The notes: generated from the sequence alone by a model not told the origin. Counted from the first letter of the stretch, positions 42,913-52,236 are shown. The stretch: 64,000 nt of DNA from UBA4971 sp029551185 (GCA_035593725.1 DAOSZN010000003.1:71301-135300); one strand, 5' to 3'. Numbers and translations are program-made.

Positions 42913-44127
42913 CTACTTAACATGCTTAGAGTACACAGCAGGGAACAAAGAGTAGAACATAGCTGATTTTGTCAGGTGATCAATCCTTACCTGGTCATCA
43001 ACGGAGTGGGCATGCCTTTCTTCCGCAGGGCCGAACCCGATTGTAGGTATGCCCAGCCTGCCCATGGTGGATATGCCGTCAGTTGAAAACACCCACCTGC
43101 TTGTCGGGGGCATCTCGCCAAACAGGATCTCGCCGCACTTCATCCCTGCCTCGACCAGCGGATGATCTTCTTCCAGCACCCATGTGGGAAAGTATTTATC
43201 CCACTCAGGCTGATACCCGGTCCAGCTCGGTGTTTCATACTGAAGAAGGCTGACTTCAGCTTCTTCAGCGCCTGGCAGAGCCTTGATCTCTTCTATGGAA
43301 GACTCAGTTGTCTCGCCTACGGTCATGCGTCTGTCAATGTAGATGGTACACTCGTCAGGTACGACGTTTAGGGAAGCAGTTTTGCATTCGATGGATGTAA
43401 CAGCAATGCTGCCGGGCCCGATGAAAGGATCGTCTTTCAGATTACCCTGGAGCTTTTCGATTCCTTGTATAATCGGGAGCATTTTGTAGATTGCATTTAC
43501 GCCGCGCTCAGGGGCGCTTGCATGACAGGAGACCCCTTTTGTCGTAACCTTAATCTCGCAACGTCCACGGTGACCCCGGTTGATTGCCAGGTTGGTGCAT
43601 TCTCCCAGCACGACGCAGTCAGGTTTGATTCCCTGTGTGGTAATCATCTCATATACCGCCCAACCGTCACAGTCTTCCTCCTGGACAACTCCTGCAATAT
43701 AGAGGGTGATATCCTCAGGAAGAAGATCAAGTTCTTTAATGATTTTTCCGGCGTAAACCATACATGCTATCGCTGCCTTGTTATCGGAAGCGCCGCGTCC
43801 GTAAATGATATCGTCTTTGAGCGCGCCTTTGAACGGATCGTGGTTCCATGCAGTTGGGTCTGCGATAGCCACTGTGTCAATGTGGGAGTCATAGAGGATC
43901 TTCTTTGGGCCGTTTCCGATTGTGCCGATGACGTTACCTATAGCGTCAATCCTCACCTCGTCAAACCCGACCTTCTCCATTTCCTCCTTAATCCTCTTGA
44001 TGCAGTCCCCTTCTTGTGAGCTGAAACTGGGTATTGCAATAAGGTCTCTAAGAAATGTGACAATATCATCTGTATACTTTTCTGAAGCTTCTTTGATTTT
44101 TGACGCTTGTTCGTCGGTAAACTTCAT
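42913..44127 (-). CDS. ygeY: YgeY family M20 metallohydrolase
   Basis: The roughly 404-residue M20 peptidase-family protein has YDSHIDTVAIAD (metal His and Asp), IYGRGASDNKAA, the VVQEEDCDG catalytic/metal glutamates and the late metal histidine in EERHAHSVDDQVRID. The sequence matches the YgeY subgroup linked to purine and selenium-associated clusters; it probably hydrolyses an amide or ureido intermediate. The ATG at 44127 follows GGAGGGGG; further upstream in-frame codons have no site. Confidence 0.9.
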   Translation of the reverse strand: MKFTDEQASKIKEASEKYTDDIVTFLRDLIAIPSFSSQEGDCIKRIKEEMEKVGFDEVRIDAIGNVIGTIGNGPKKILYDSHIDTVAIADPTAWNHDPFKGALKDDIIYGRGASDNKAAIACMVYAGKIIKELDLLPEDITLYIAGVVQEEDCDGWAVYEMITTQGIKPDCVVLGECTNLAINRGHRGRCEIKVTTKGVSCHASAPERGVNAIYKMLPIIQGIEKLQGNLKDDPFIGPGSIAVTSIECKTASLNVVPDECTIYIDRRMTVGETTESSIEEIKALPGAEEAEVSLLQYETPSWTGYQPEWDKYFPTWVLEEDHPLVEAGMKCGEILFGEMPPTSRWVFSTDGISTMGRLGIPTIGFGPAEERHAHSVDDQVRIDHLTKSAMFYSLFPAVYSKHVK

Positions 44128-44195
44128 AAACATCCCCCTCCGTAAGTGTTGAATTTCTGACGAATCAATACGCCTTGAAGCCGGGCGCATGATAG

Positions 44196-45587
44196 TTAAC
44201 CCCGGCTTAAGCGCCCTTTTGAAGCAATAAATCTACCGCTTCCTTGAGCTCCGAGAAACGTTCCGTTGTCGTATACTACTTTGCCCCGTACAAGAACAGT
44301 AGTAGGGTATCCTTGTACAGTCATGCCTTCATACGGGGTATAACCCGCTTTACTATGCTGTGAGTCAGAAGTTATGGTTTTTCGGAGATTTGGATCGAAG
44401 ATAACTACATCAGCGTCTGCACCAGGGGTGATTGTGCCTTTCCGTGGATATAGTCCAAACAGTTTCGCAGGGTTATAAGAAAGCATTCGTGCTATCTCGG
44501 AAAGGCGCATTCCCCGTCGTACCACCCCTTCGTGATGAACGAGGGGAAGCAGGGTTTCAACCCCGGGGATCCCGGGGAGGGTGTCAAAGCAAGATGTCCC
44601 TTCGGCTTTTTGCCGGCGCGTGAAAGCGCAATGGTCGGTTGCGATAACATCAAATTCGCCGTTTAGGACACCATTCCAGAGCGCGTCTATGTCGCAGGAA
44701 TCTCGGAGTGGAGGAGTCATAATGAATTCTCTTGCGTTATCTTGGGCATATAGATTCGAAGTGAGGGTCAGATAATGTGGAGATGTTTCAGCGTATACTG
44801 TATAACCTTTTTTTCTTGCCTCCCTGACCGCTTCCAGGCCGGGACCGCTGGATACATGGACGAAGTAAACAGGCAGTCCTGCTTCACCCAGAATGGACGC
44901 GGTATTTCGAATTGCTGACGCTTCCGCCTCTCCGGGTCTTGATACAGCATGGTAAGCGGGAGCAGTTTCTCCTTTTGCTTTCATCCGTGATTCGAGGTTT
45001 TCGACTAAATCATTGTCCTCTGCATGGACTGTTACAAGAAGGCCTGCCCTGTGCGCAGCTTTGGAAACCTTAATAAAATCATTCTTCTCAAGAAGGTATC
45101 CTGCAGCTCTGTAAGTTGTGAAGAGTTTTACCGCGCCGACCCCCGACTCAAGGAGGTCTCGAAGCTCACTGTCCGGATTCTCCGGAGCCTTTGTTATGGT
45201 CATATGTAAGGCAAAGTCTGTCGCTACATAGGGTTTCGCTTCATCGATGCGGGCCTTGGCCGCGTCAGCGAGGCTCATGCCCGGAATCTGGTCCGCGAAA
45301 TCAATGACAGTAGTGACCCCGCCGCATGCTGCAGCCTTTGTTCCGGACTCAAAATCATCAGCTGTGATTGTACCGCGGGAGCGGAGAGCGAAATGAGTAT
45401 GAGCATCGATTACCCCGGGAAGCACATATTTCCCCCTAGCATCCAACGTAACTCTTTCGGAAGAGTCAACAAGGTCGCTCCCTACTGCGGATATTCGCTG
45501 ATTATCGATGGCTACGTCCGCCGGGATTTCACCTTTTTCCGTTATTACGATGCCACCTTTGATAAGGTAACCCACAATGTTGCCCAC
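44196..45587 (-). CDS. hyuA: Hydantoinase/dihydropyrimidinase-type cyclic amidohydrolase
   Basis: The 463-residue protein has DAHTHF (metal HxH), a lysine in GVGAVKLFTTY that would be carbamylated to bridge the metals, VTVHAED, YFVHVSSG and the late Asp in IATDHCAFTRRQK. It opens cyclic ureides; in this cluster the likely substrate is a hydantoin- or dihydropurine-like ring. It starts at a GTG at 45587 or four codons later. It lies between carbamate kinase and ygeY. Confidence 0.9.
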   Translation of the reverse strand: MGNIVGYLIKGGIVITEKGEIPADVAIDNQRISAVGSDLVDSSERVTLDARGKYVLPGVIDAHTHFALRSRGTITADDFESGTKAAACGGVTTVIDFADQIPGMSLADAAKARIDEAKPYVATDFALHMTITKAPENPDSELRDLLESGVGAVKLFTTYRAAGYLLEKNDFIKVSKAAHRAGLLVTVHAEDNDLVENLESRMKAKGETAPAYHAVSRPGEAEASAIRNTASILGEAGLPVYFVHVSSGPGLEAVREARKKGYTVYAETSPHYLTLTSNLYAQDNAREFIMTPPLRDSCDIDALWNGVLNGEFDVIATDHCAFTRRQKAEGTSCFDTLPGIPGVETLLPLVHHEGVVRRGMRLSEIARMLSYNPAKLFGLYPRKGTITPGADADVVIFDPNLRKTITSDSQHSKAGYTPYEGMTVQGYPTTVLVRGKVVYDNGTFLGAQGSGRFIASKGRLSRG

Positions 45588-45645
45588 CTTTGTTTAACAT
45601 TTATCGGAAAATGCTCGCTTAGGCAACCGTTACTTTTTGTGTTCG

Positions 45646-46581
45646 CTACAAGGTGATCCTTGTGCCACTCTTACCTTTTAGTGCATCTAAACTTCGATTA
45701 AGGGATGCGATAATTGATGTCCCGCCGCTTGCAGCGAAATTAACAGCAGCCTGAACCTTCGGGCCCATACTACCTGCGCTGAAGTGTCCTTCATCCATAT
45801 ACTTTTTAGCTTCATCAACTGTAATTTCAGTAAGATATGTTTCAGACGGGGTGCGGTAATTAATTGCCACTCTTTCAACATCCGTAAGAATCAGCAGGGT
45901 ATCGGCTTTAATGTCCATTGCCAGCTTAGAGCTGGCTAGGTCCTTGTCTATTACAGCCTCGATTCCAAACAGTGCATTGCCTTTTCGAACAACAGGTATG
46001 CCTCCGCCACCTGCGGCAATCACTACTGTGCCTTCTTTGATAAGAACTCCGATTGCGTCTCTTTCGAATATCTCAACCGGGAGGGGTGACGGAACAACCT
46101 TACGCCAGCCCCTGCCTGAGTCCTCTTTCCATGTCTCCCCTCTCTCTTCGGCGAGGCGCAGCGCTTCTTCCTCTGTATAGAAAGGTCCTATAGGTTTAGT
46201 AGGGTTCTTGAATGCAGGATCATTTTCATCGACTACCACCTGAGTAAGGACGGTAACAACAGGAGTATTGATACCTTCTTTGACGAGCTCGTTGTGGAGA
46301 GCTTGTTGAATCATATATCCTATAAGCCCTTGGCTCTTTGCGCCGCATACGTCCAGAGGCATGGCAGGGACGAGATCTTGTGAATGTAGATTTTGAATAA
46401 GTATGTTCCCAACTTGCGGGCCGTTACCGTGGGTTATAACTACCCGATAACCCTCTTTGACCATACAAGCGATACTCTCGCAAGTTGTCCTGACATTTGC
46501 CAATTGATCCTGTGCGGTTCCTCTTTGGCTGGGTCTCAAAATAGCGTTACCGCCCAGAGCTACGACAATTGTCCGCTGCAC
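45646..46581 (-). CDS. arcC: Carbamate kinase
   Basis: The 311-residue amino-acid-kinase fold protein begins IVVALGGNAILRP and has VVITHGNGPQVGN, VIAAGGGGIPVV, DKDLASSKLA and SAGSMGPKVQAAVNF. It turns carbamoyl phosphate plus ADP into ATP plus carbamate. With YgeW upstream in the pathway it gives the cluster its substrate-level phosphorylation. GTG start behind GAGGAGG. Confidence 0.95.
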   Translation of the reverse strand: MQRTIVVALGGNAILRPSQRGTAQDQLANVRTTCESIACMVKEGYRVVITHGNGPQVGNILIQNLHSQDLVPAMPLDVCGAKSQGLIGYMIQQALHNELVKEGINTPVVTVLTQVVVDENDPAFKNPTKPIGPFYTEEEALRLAEERGETWKEDSGRGWRKVVPSPLPVEIFERDAIGVLIKEGTVVIAAGGGGIPVVRKGNALFGIEAVIDKDLASSKLAMDIKADTLLILTDVERVAINYRTPSETYLTEITVDEAKKYMDEGHFSAGSMGPKVQAAVNFAASGGTSIIASLNRSLDALKGKSGTRITL

Positions 46582-46709
46582 CGATATAATCCTCCTCCTC
46601 TAATCCTCCGACCACCCTTGGTTATTCATGTTTTCCCTTAGTTGTTCTTACAAAGCTCGTCTACTTACTGTTCTGATTCAGCAGTTTAAGACTGGGATCC
46701 GTCTGTCCG

Positions 46710-47246
46710 CTAGAAAGCCGGCGGTGTGATCGCTGATATGAACACTAGGTCCTTCTTGCCCACACTTGTAATCTTGTGGGGAATTGCACAGTAGTAATAA
46801 ATACTGTCACCTTCCTTAAGGTGATAGATATCCTCACCGACTTGGATCTCCATCTCACCCTGAAGGACGAAAGTGCACTCTTCACCTGGGTGAGCAAGGG
46901 GTTCATCACATGTAGAAATATCCGGTTCAAGAGTAGCCATCATTAGTTCCATTTGCCTGCTAAGGTCGGGGGTCAGAAGCTCGAATGTTAAATGAGATTG
47001 CGGAAACTTCAGAACCTTACGGTCTTCAGATCTCACAACCGGACTGTATTCTTCAGTATCTAAGAGGAAATAAAATATTGGAACATCGAGAGCCCTTGCT
47101 ATCTTGCGCAAAGATGTAATAGACGGTTCTGTGACATCCCTTTCAACCTGACTCAGGAAACTGGCAGTCAGCCCGGTCAGCTGGGAAAGCTCACTGAGAC
47201 TCTTACCGCGTTCTTTTCGTTTTGCGCGTATTCTTTCACCAAGCAA
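46710..47246 (-). CDS. XRE-family regulator with C-terminal cupin sensor domain
   Basis: The 178-residue protein has an N-terminal helix-turn-helix (SLSELSQLTGLTASFLSQVE) and a C-terminal cupin (CTFVLQGEMEIQVGEDIYHL, YYYCAIPHKI). This PuuR/ClcA-like layout senses small metabolites. The TTG start is eight bases after an AAGGAGG that lies at the end of the threonine-synthase-like gene, so the two are coupled. It is inside the purine operon and is likely a local regulator. Confidence 0.9.
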   Translation of the reverse strand: MLGERIRAKRKERGKSLSELSQLTGLTASFLSQVERDVTEPSITSLRKIARALDVPIFYFLLDTEEYSPVVRSEDRKVLKFPQSHLTFELLTPDLSRQMELMMATLEPDISTCDEPLAHPGEECTFVLQGEMEIQVGEDIYHLKEGDSIYYYCAIPHKITSVGKKDLVFISAITPPAF

Positions 47247-47249
47247 GCC

Positions 47250-48509
47250 TCATTCCTCCTTGAGCAGATCCGGCGCCTTCACCCTGAGATTATTCTCCAG
47301 CTCCTTGACTGATGGGAGCACTTCAATGGGCGGAGCCGCTGCACGCTGGGCATTGACAATATCCTTAAGTCCGTTTCCGGTTGATATCATCACTACGGAT
47401 TCCCCTGCATCTATATAACCTTTCTTGAGCGCTGCCCGGAGACCTGCAAGGCTTGCAGCTCCGGCCGGCTCAGTAAACACTCCGGTCGTTTTACCAAGGA
47501 GAGGCATTGCTTCGAGGATTTCTTCATCGCTTACAGCAATCATTGTCCCGTGGGACAGTTTTACAGCATCTAACGCTTTGACGGGGTTACGAGGCACCCC
47601 CACTGCTATGCTGTCAGCAATTGTGTTCTCTTCTGACGGTTCAAAGGGCTTACCTGAGAAGAACGCTTTGACCAATGGCTGACACCCGGCAGCTTGAACG
47701 CCGAGAATTTTCGGGATACCGGGAATAAGGCCGGCTGAATAAAAGTCGTAAAATCCTTTATAGACACCGCCTATTGTGCATCCGTCTCCAACCGCCACAA
47801 CTACCCAGTCAGGGACTTCCCAGTTTAATTGCTCACATATTTCGAAACTCACCGTTTTCTTGCCTTCAAGAAGGAATGGGTTTATGGCAGCATTTCGATT
47901 ATACCATCCCCACTTGTTTATTGCCTCCGCTGAGAGGGAGAACGCGTCATGGTATGACCCTTCAACTGACACAACTGTTGCGCCGTAAATCAAGAGCTGC
48001 ATCAGCTTCCCCCTTGGAGCTCTGCGTGGCACGAAAATGCAGGATCGAAGCCCGATGGATGCTGCGGAGCCTGCAAGGGATGAAGCTGCATTGCCTGTTG
48101 ACGCACATGCCACTATTCGCTTACCGGCAGCATACGCCCGTCTAACAGCGATAGCGGATGCCCTGTCCTTCATGGACGCTGTGGGATTTACCCCTTCGTC
48201 TTTCACAAACAAGGTTCTTACACCGATTTCAGAAGCCAGACGTTCCGCATTATAAAGAGGGGTCCAGCCGATCCGTAGAGGAGGCTTCGCCCAATCCGGC
48301 TCTACCGGGAGGAAAGGCATATACCGCCACATAGAAATCTCCTTGTTTGCCTCGATTGACTCTCTGTTTACCGCCTTGGATATCTTGTTGTAATCGTAGA
48401 TAACATCCAAAACTCCCTTGTCTCCGCAATTAGGGCATGTAAGTATGTTATCTCCTTCTTTGAAGGTTGAACCGCATAGGATGCACTTGAGGTGTAATAC
48501 ATAACTCAT
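47250..48509 (-). CDS. Threonine synthase-like PLP enzyme
   Basis: The 419-residue fold-type II PLP enzyme has an N-terminal zinc ribbon (CILCGSTF, CPNCGDKG), the Schiff-base lysine in NPTASMKDRAS, the phosphate loop CASTGNAASSLAG and the C-terminal STGNGLKD. The fold is that of threonine synthase, but it opens a purine-type operon that lacks a diaminopropionate ammonia-lyase (YgeX), an enzyme of the same fold. It could therefore cleave 2,3-diaminopropionate or a related amino acid; this is inference from context. Confidence 0.87.
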   Translation of the reverse strand: MSYVLHLKCILCGSTFKEGDNILTCPNCGDKGVLDVIYDYNKISKAVNRESIEANKEISMWRYMPFLPVEPDWAKPPLRIGWTPLYNAERLASEIGVRTLFVKDEGVNPTASMKDRASAIAVRRAYAAGKRIVACASTGNAASSLAGSAASIGLRSCIFVPRRAPRGKLMQLLIYGATVVSVEGSYHDAFSLSAEAINKWGWYNRNAAINPFLLEGKKTVSFEICEQLNWEVPDWVVVAVGDGCTIGGVYKGFYDFYSAGLIPGIPKILGVQAAGCQPLVKAFFSGKPFEPSEENTIADSIAVGVPRNPVKALDAVKLSHGTMIAVSDEEILEAMPLLGKTTGVFTEPAGAASLAGLRAALKKGYIDAGESVVMISTGNGLKDIVNAQRAAAPPIEVLPSVKELENNLRVKAPDLLKEE

Positions 48510-49040
48510 CTAGAACCCTCCGCACCTAGGAATTCCGGAGCCAGGCCTCATTTGGACTCTTTAGGTAGCATGTTCGCTAAATATGGCGCAGAATCATAGT
48601 TGCATTAAGTATAGTCATACATATATTCCAACAGGAGTCCGGAACATGAGCCAGATATGTAGCAAGACTGAATTCTAGGTATAAAGATTCAACTCGTATA
48701 GAAAAAATCCTCCTTCAAACTGACAAAATAGTCCCGGAGAATAGGATGGACTGAGTTTGTCTTTGGGAAAAACACGGAATGGGAAAAACCAGTTGTTTGC
48801 ACACTATTTAAAGAAATCGGTTACCTTCACAAGGGATTTCAGGACAGTTCGCGAATAAGTAAACCTACAGACCTACAGATAGGCATAGTGATCAACAAGT
48901 AAGTAAGCTCGCTTTCAACTCCCGGAACACACTCTGTTCCTATGAGTAACGTTTCAATGCGTCTCTTGCCGGAGTTTCGTTTATGGACATAGAGTTCTTT
49001 GTCGAAGGCATGACTAAGCCTATTCCAGGAGGATGAATCT
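48510..49040. other. Divergent control region between the purine operon and the MFS-LuxR gene
   Basis: No gene is visible in 530 AT-richer bases. The region must contain both the promoter of the minus-strand operon and that of the regulator. I found no unambiguous -35/-10 pair and no sigma-54 (-24/-12) element. AATTCCGGAG near 48531 and GAGTCCGGAAC near 48634 form an imperfect inverted pair that could be regulatory. Confidence 0.45.
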
Positions 49041-50681
49041 GTGGCTGAAGAGGGTTATAGTTATAAGGAAGTCTTAAAGAGACACGGACCTCTTTGTGTC
49101 TTGTTGGGCTTGTTTTTCGCTTGGTTGCTGAGCTTCCCCCTTCTTGGTCCCTCTCTATATGCTTTTACTGAAAGCAAAGGTATGGATGCCACAGGCACCG
49201 GGACCACATTCGCGTTGTTTCACGGTCTTGGGGTGATAGGTTACGGTATTTGGGGAAGGCGTCACCTTATTAGTGTAAATCAGAAAACACCCGGAAGAGA
49301 GGAGATACGCCTAACCGACAACATTGCCCGAGAGGACGCTGTTGATATTCTCGTCATGGGCCTTTCTTGCCTTATTTGTTTCGGGCTTACAGTCGCTTTT
49401 GTTCATGTTTCTTACAGGGTTTGGCCATACATCGCTCTTGCCTTAGGTCTTACATCAGGCGCATTTGTTATAACATGTGCGTCGAGAATAGCCCTCGCCA
49501 CAACCCGGAACGAGCGGGGCCGAGCGTTTGCGTTATCTATGGCTATAGCTAATATCTGTCTTTACATTCATACTGCATTTCCAATACATCCGGTGCCGTT
49601 ATTTTCCATGTTACTCAGCTCGGTATGGCTCCTCATTTCATTATTCGCTCTTTACCTCTATAGCAGTGACTTTTCCTCGATGCCCGCAGGAAACAAGTCA
49701 GCTATGACGAAATCGGAATGTGTCCAAGGCCTTCAGTCGAAGCGGCTGTTTCTGTCCTTAGCTGTACTGATAGCGGCTACTTCTATTATAGGCGGATTCG
49801 CGTATCAAGTTATCTTCCCCAGCCTGACTCTGCCCGGTAACCTTGATCGTTTCTATGACGTCTTGCCCTATATTCTCATGTGTTTTCTGTGCGGGTGGAT
49901 CGCTGATTCTTTTGGAAGGCGTCCCCTTGCTAATTATGGCTTCGTTTTTCTCGGGTTATCCATGCCTGCAATCTCTCTTTTCCAAGGCACGCTTGGATAT
50001 CTTGTTACCCAAACGCTTATTCAAAGCGCTTATGCCTGTATCGATGTCTTTTTATGGGTAAGTCTTGCGGATATCGCTCCGCAGGATCAAGTGAGTTATT
50101 ACTATGGTTTAGGCCTCGGACTGAATGTTTGCTTGATCTTTGCAGGAATGTTTCTTGTAGAAAGGTTCCTGTCCATAGGTGAGGCAGGTTTCACCGGTAT
50201 CGCGCCGGTTGCCACTGTGCTTCTGTTCTTTGCAGTAATTGGGTTAGTTCGGCTTGAGGAGACCCTAACTCCTGAGGCTGCCGTGGATCAAGGGACTGAC
50301 ACTACTCGGACTGCCATTCAGGAAAGCAAGTCCGGCACCGGATACAGCGATTTGTCCCATACCCCGCCTCTTATAACCGGTTTGTCATCGAAAGAGCCAT
50401 CCCATCAGGTCAAAGAGGCTATTGACTATTATGTCTTGGACCTTATGGCTGCTGAATACGCCCTCACGCGCCGCGAGTTAGAGGTTGTTGTATTGCTTTT
50501 GAAAGGGCTGACAAATGATGAGATTCAAGAAAGATTATGCATTTCAGAGGGAGCTCTTAAGACCCACTTAAGACACATTTTCCGGAAACTTGATGTATCC
50601 AACAGAAAGGAACTCCTCGTTGGCTTCACACAATTTCTTGCTTCTTCCAAAGACCCCAACAGGAAGGCGGACCTCCATTGA
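49041..50681 (+). CDS. MFS-like membrane domain fused to a LuxR-type DNA-binding domain
   Basis: The 546-residue protein has about twelve hydrophobic segments (residues 15-410) arranged like a major facilitator transporter, including the RPLANYGFVFLG loop. A polar linker of about 55 residues follows, then a C-terminal LuxR/GerE helix-turn-helix (LTRRELEVVVLLLKGLTNDE, LKTHLRHIFRKLDVSNRKEL). It is a one-component membrane regulator: the transporter-like part probably senses a ligand and the tail binds DNA. GTG start eight bases after AGGAGG. It is divergent from the purine operon and upstream of the barrel cassettes. Confidence 0.9.
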   Translation: MAEEGYSYKEVLKRHGPLCVLLGLFFAWLLSFPLLGPSLYAFTESKGMDATGTGTTFALFHGLGVIGYGIWGRRHLISVNQKTPGREEIRLTDNIAREDAVDILVMGLSCLICFGLTVAFVHVSYRVWPYIALALGLTSGAFVITCASRIALATTRNERGRAFALSMAIANICLYIHTAFPIHPVPLFSMLLSSVWLLISLFALYLYSSDFSSMPAGNKSAMTKSECVQGLQSKRLFLSLAVLIAATSIIGGFAYQVIFPSLTLPGNLDRFYDVLPYILMCFLCGWIADSFGRRPLANYGFVFLGLSMPAISLFQGTLGYLVTQTLIQSAYACIDVFLWVSLADIAPQDQVSYYYGLGLGLNVCLIFAGMFLVERFLSIGEAGFTGIAPVATVLLFFAVIGLVRLEETLTPEAAVDQGTDTTRTAIQESKSGTGYSDLSHTPPLITGLSSKEPSHQVKEAIDYYVLDLMAAEYALTRRELEVVVLLLKGLTNDEIQERLCISEGALKTHLRHIFRKLDVSNRKELLVGFTQFLASSKDPNRKADLH

Positions 50682-50838
50682 TGTTGCTTCGCTGATTTGC
50701 TTCTCGTCTCTCCTTCACATATATAATCCTCCACGTCGGCTTAGGCCAATGCCTACCGGGACTGCCGGCTCTGCTCATCCTTGGGAAGAGATATCACTGT
50801 GTGGAAGAGAGACCGCTACAAGATTTGAAATATTCAAT

Positions 50839-50856
50839 ATCATCCTTAGGGATGAT
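50839..50856. repeat. Palindromic element, copy 1
   Basis: ATCATCC and GGATGAT enclose a short TTAG centre, preceded by CAAT and followed by TGACC. It lies about 138 bases before the first barrel gene. Related copies are at 52476, 52544 and 62702, always beside barrel cassettes. The surrounding 50682-50994 gap has no gene. Confidence 0.7.
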
Positions 50857-50980
50857 TGACCATATCCTATTAATGCTGCATTCTTGATCTGTAAACATGG
50901 GTAAGCATGTCCGGTTGTCTCGCAATTCGTAATTGCTCATCTATGGTTATCTTTATGGTTGTGTCATATCAAGATACATG

Positions 50981-51066
50981 AAGGAGGTAGTATCATGAAA
51001 AAGACATTGGGGATTGTGTTGTTGGTGTTAGCTCTTGGTCTCGTTTCAGTGCCGGCTTTCGCGCAA
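50981..51066 (+). repeat. 86-bp direct repeat, copy A (5' end of cassette 1)
   Basis: Eighty-six bases, from the AAGGAGG ribosome binding site through the complete signal-peptide coding part, are identical to 52670-52755. The two genes diverge directly after it. Confidence 0.95.
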
Positions 51067-52236
51067 CAGGTTGAACTTAACCTGAAGTTCTGGTACGCCG
51101 GTGTCTCAGGTGCGGATGAATGGGTTGCCGACTATGGTGAATATGAAGATGCGCCTACTATAGTTGCCGGGATTCGTCAGCTAAACAACATTGATTACCA
51201 TGAACATGCGTACACAGAGACTCTTATGTTACAGCCTGGCACAGGCGCAAGTTTCATTCTGTCAGGGGAGTACACCATATCTCCTTCGATTTCAATAAAC
51301 ATGTCTTATTGGGGTCTCAGCCGCGCAGACGAAGTGGGCGCGGTGCTCGAAAGCGATCTCTATTACGTGCTTCCGGACATTTCCATTGACACATTAATAA
51401 CCTTGAATGGGGCTCCCAAATCCTATTGGATATTAGTGCCTTTGTGGAAAAGTGAGGTTCCGGTATCTGAAGGAGAAATCCCCAAAACTGTTCTTGCAGG
51501 AGATGTGGCCCTCTCTATGTCAGCTCTTGATGTCTGTGCCACAAAGACATTATCAGGGCACGGTTGGGACGTAGGGCTCTCAGCTGGTGTACGTCGGGCT
51601 GCTTTTAACGAAGCTCTCTCGACGGAAATCGAGTTCTCCGGTGAGTGGGATGAAGGAGTAGGAGTGTACGGAAGGAAAGATAACCTGTGCTTAGACAGCA
51701 AACTCAACGTAACTGCTATTGGGCCACAAGTCGGCATCGAAGGGAAGTATACCCTAACTGATAAGCTGGCGTTAAAGGCAGGCGCAAAAGCAGGCCTTCT
51801 ATTCGGGACTGCGAAGACGGACGCCTTGTGGGCGGTGAAGGATTATCGGTATTGGGATTATGAAATAGGAGAGCTCAACAGCTTAGGTAATCATGTAACT
51901 CCGGCTCAAGTAGAAGAGGATCCCGATAAGTGGGGAGATCCTCTTGATAGTGGGGACACAACTCATTCAGCTACAGATTCTATCCGAATCAATACATTTG
52001 ACTTAAACGCTTCCATCGCTTATCAGATTACGGAACAGTGGCAAGTAGAAGCCGGGTACTATGCGTCTATCTGGAAAGGAGTTCCATCCCCATATTTCTT
52101 TGACTATAATATCGAGTGGAATTGGAACTTTGACTTCATAGAGCCCATTTATAGTGAGGAAGCTGCTTGGAAGCAGCCGGAGGCAAGGGATATTATTGTA
52201 AGCGGCTTGACTCTTGGGGTAAACTTTAAGTTTTGA
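50995..52236 (+). CDS. Putative outer membrane beta-barrel protein, cassette 1
   Basis: The 413-residue protein has a standard signal peptide (MKKTLGIVLLVLALGLVS, cleaved after AFA). The mature part is rich in aromatic residues with alternating strands, ends in TLGVNFKF, and contains paired strands such as SILSGEY-type repeats. I recognise no named family. The ATG at 50995 has a perfect AAGGAGG; an upstream in-frame GTG at 50959 is not needed. It is about half identical to cassette 2 with identical ends and a different middle (residues 30-170). The terminal Phe suggests insertion by the BAM machinery. Confidence 0.8.
   Translation: MKKTLGIVLLVLALGLVSVPAFAQQVELNLKFWYAGVSGADEWVADYGEYEDAPTIVAGIRQLNNIDYHEHAYTETLMLQPGTGASFILSGEYTISPSISINMSYWGLSRADEVGAVLESDLYYVLPDISIDTLITLNGAPKSYWILVPLWKSEVPVSEGEIPKTVLAGDVALSMSALDVCATKTLSGHGWDVGLSAGVRRAAFNEALSTEIEFSGEWDEGVGVYGRKDNLCLDSKLNVTAIGPQVGIEGKYTLTDKLALKAGAKAGLLFGTAKTDALWAVKDYRYWDYEIGELNSLGNHVTPAQVEEDPDKWGDPLDSGDTTHSATDSIRINTFDLNASIAYQITEQWQVEAGYYASIWKGVPSPYFFDYNIEWNWNFDFIEPIYSEEAAWKQPEARDIIVSGLTLGVNFKF
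52172..52234 (+). repeat. 63-bp direct repeat, copy A (3' end of cassette 1)
   Basis: These 63 bases, coding for the last strands of the barrel, are identical to 53933-53995. A diverged version is present at the 3' end of the remnant at 62730-62876. Confidence 0.93.

Noticed and set aside
48510..49040. Sigma-54 promoter in the divergent control region
   Set aside because: A TGGCGC...TTGCA pair at about 48580-48600 has the wrong spacing between the GG and GC elements.
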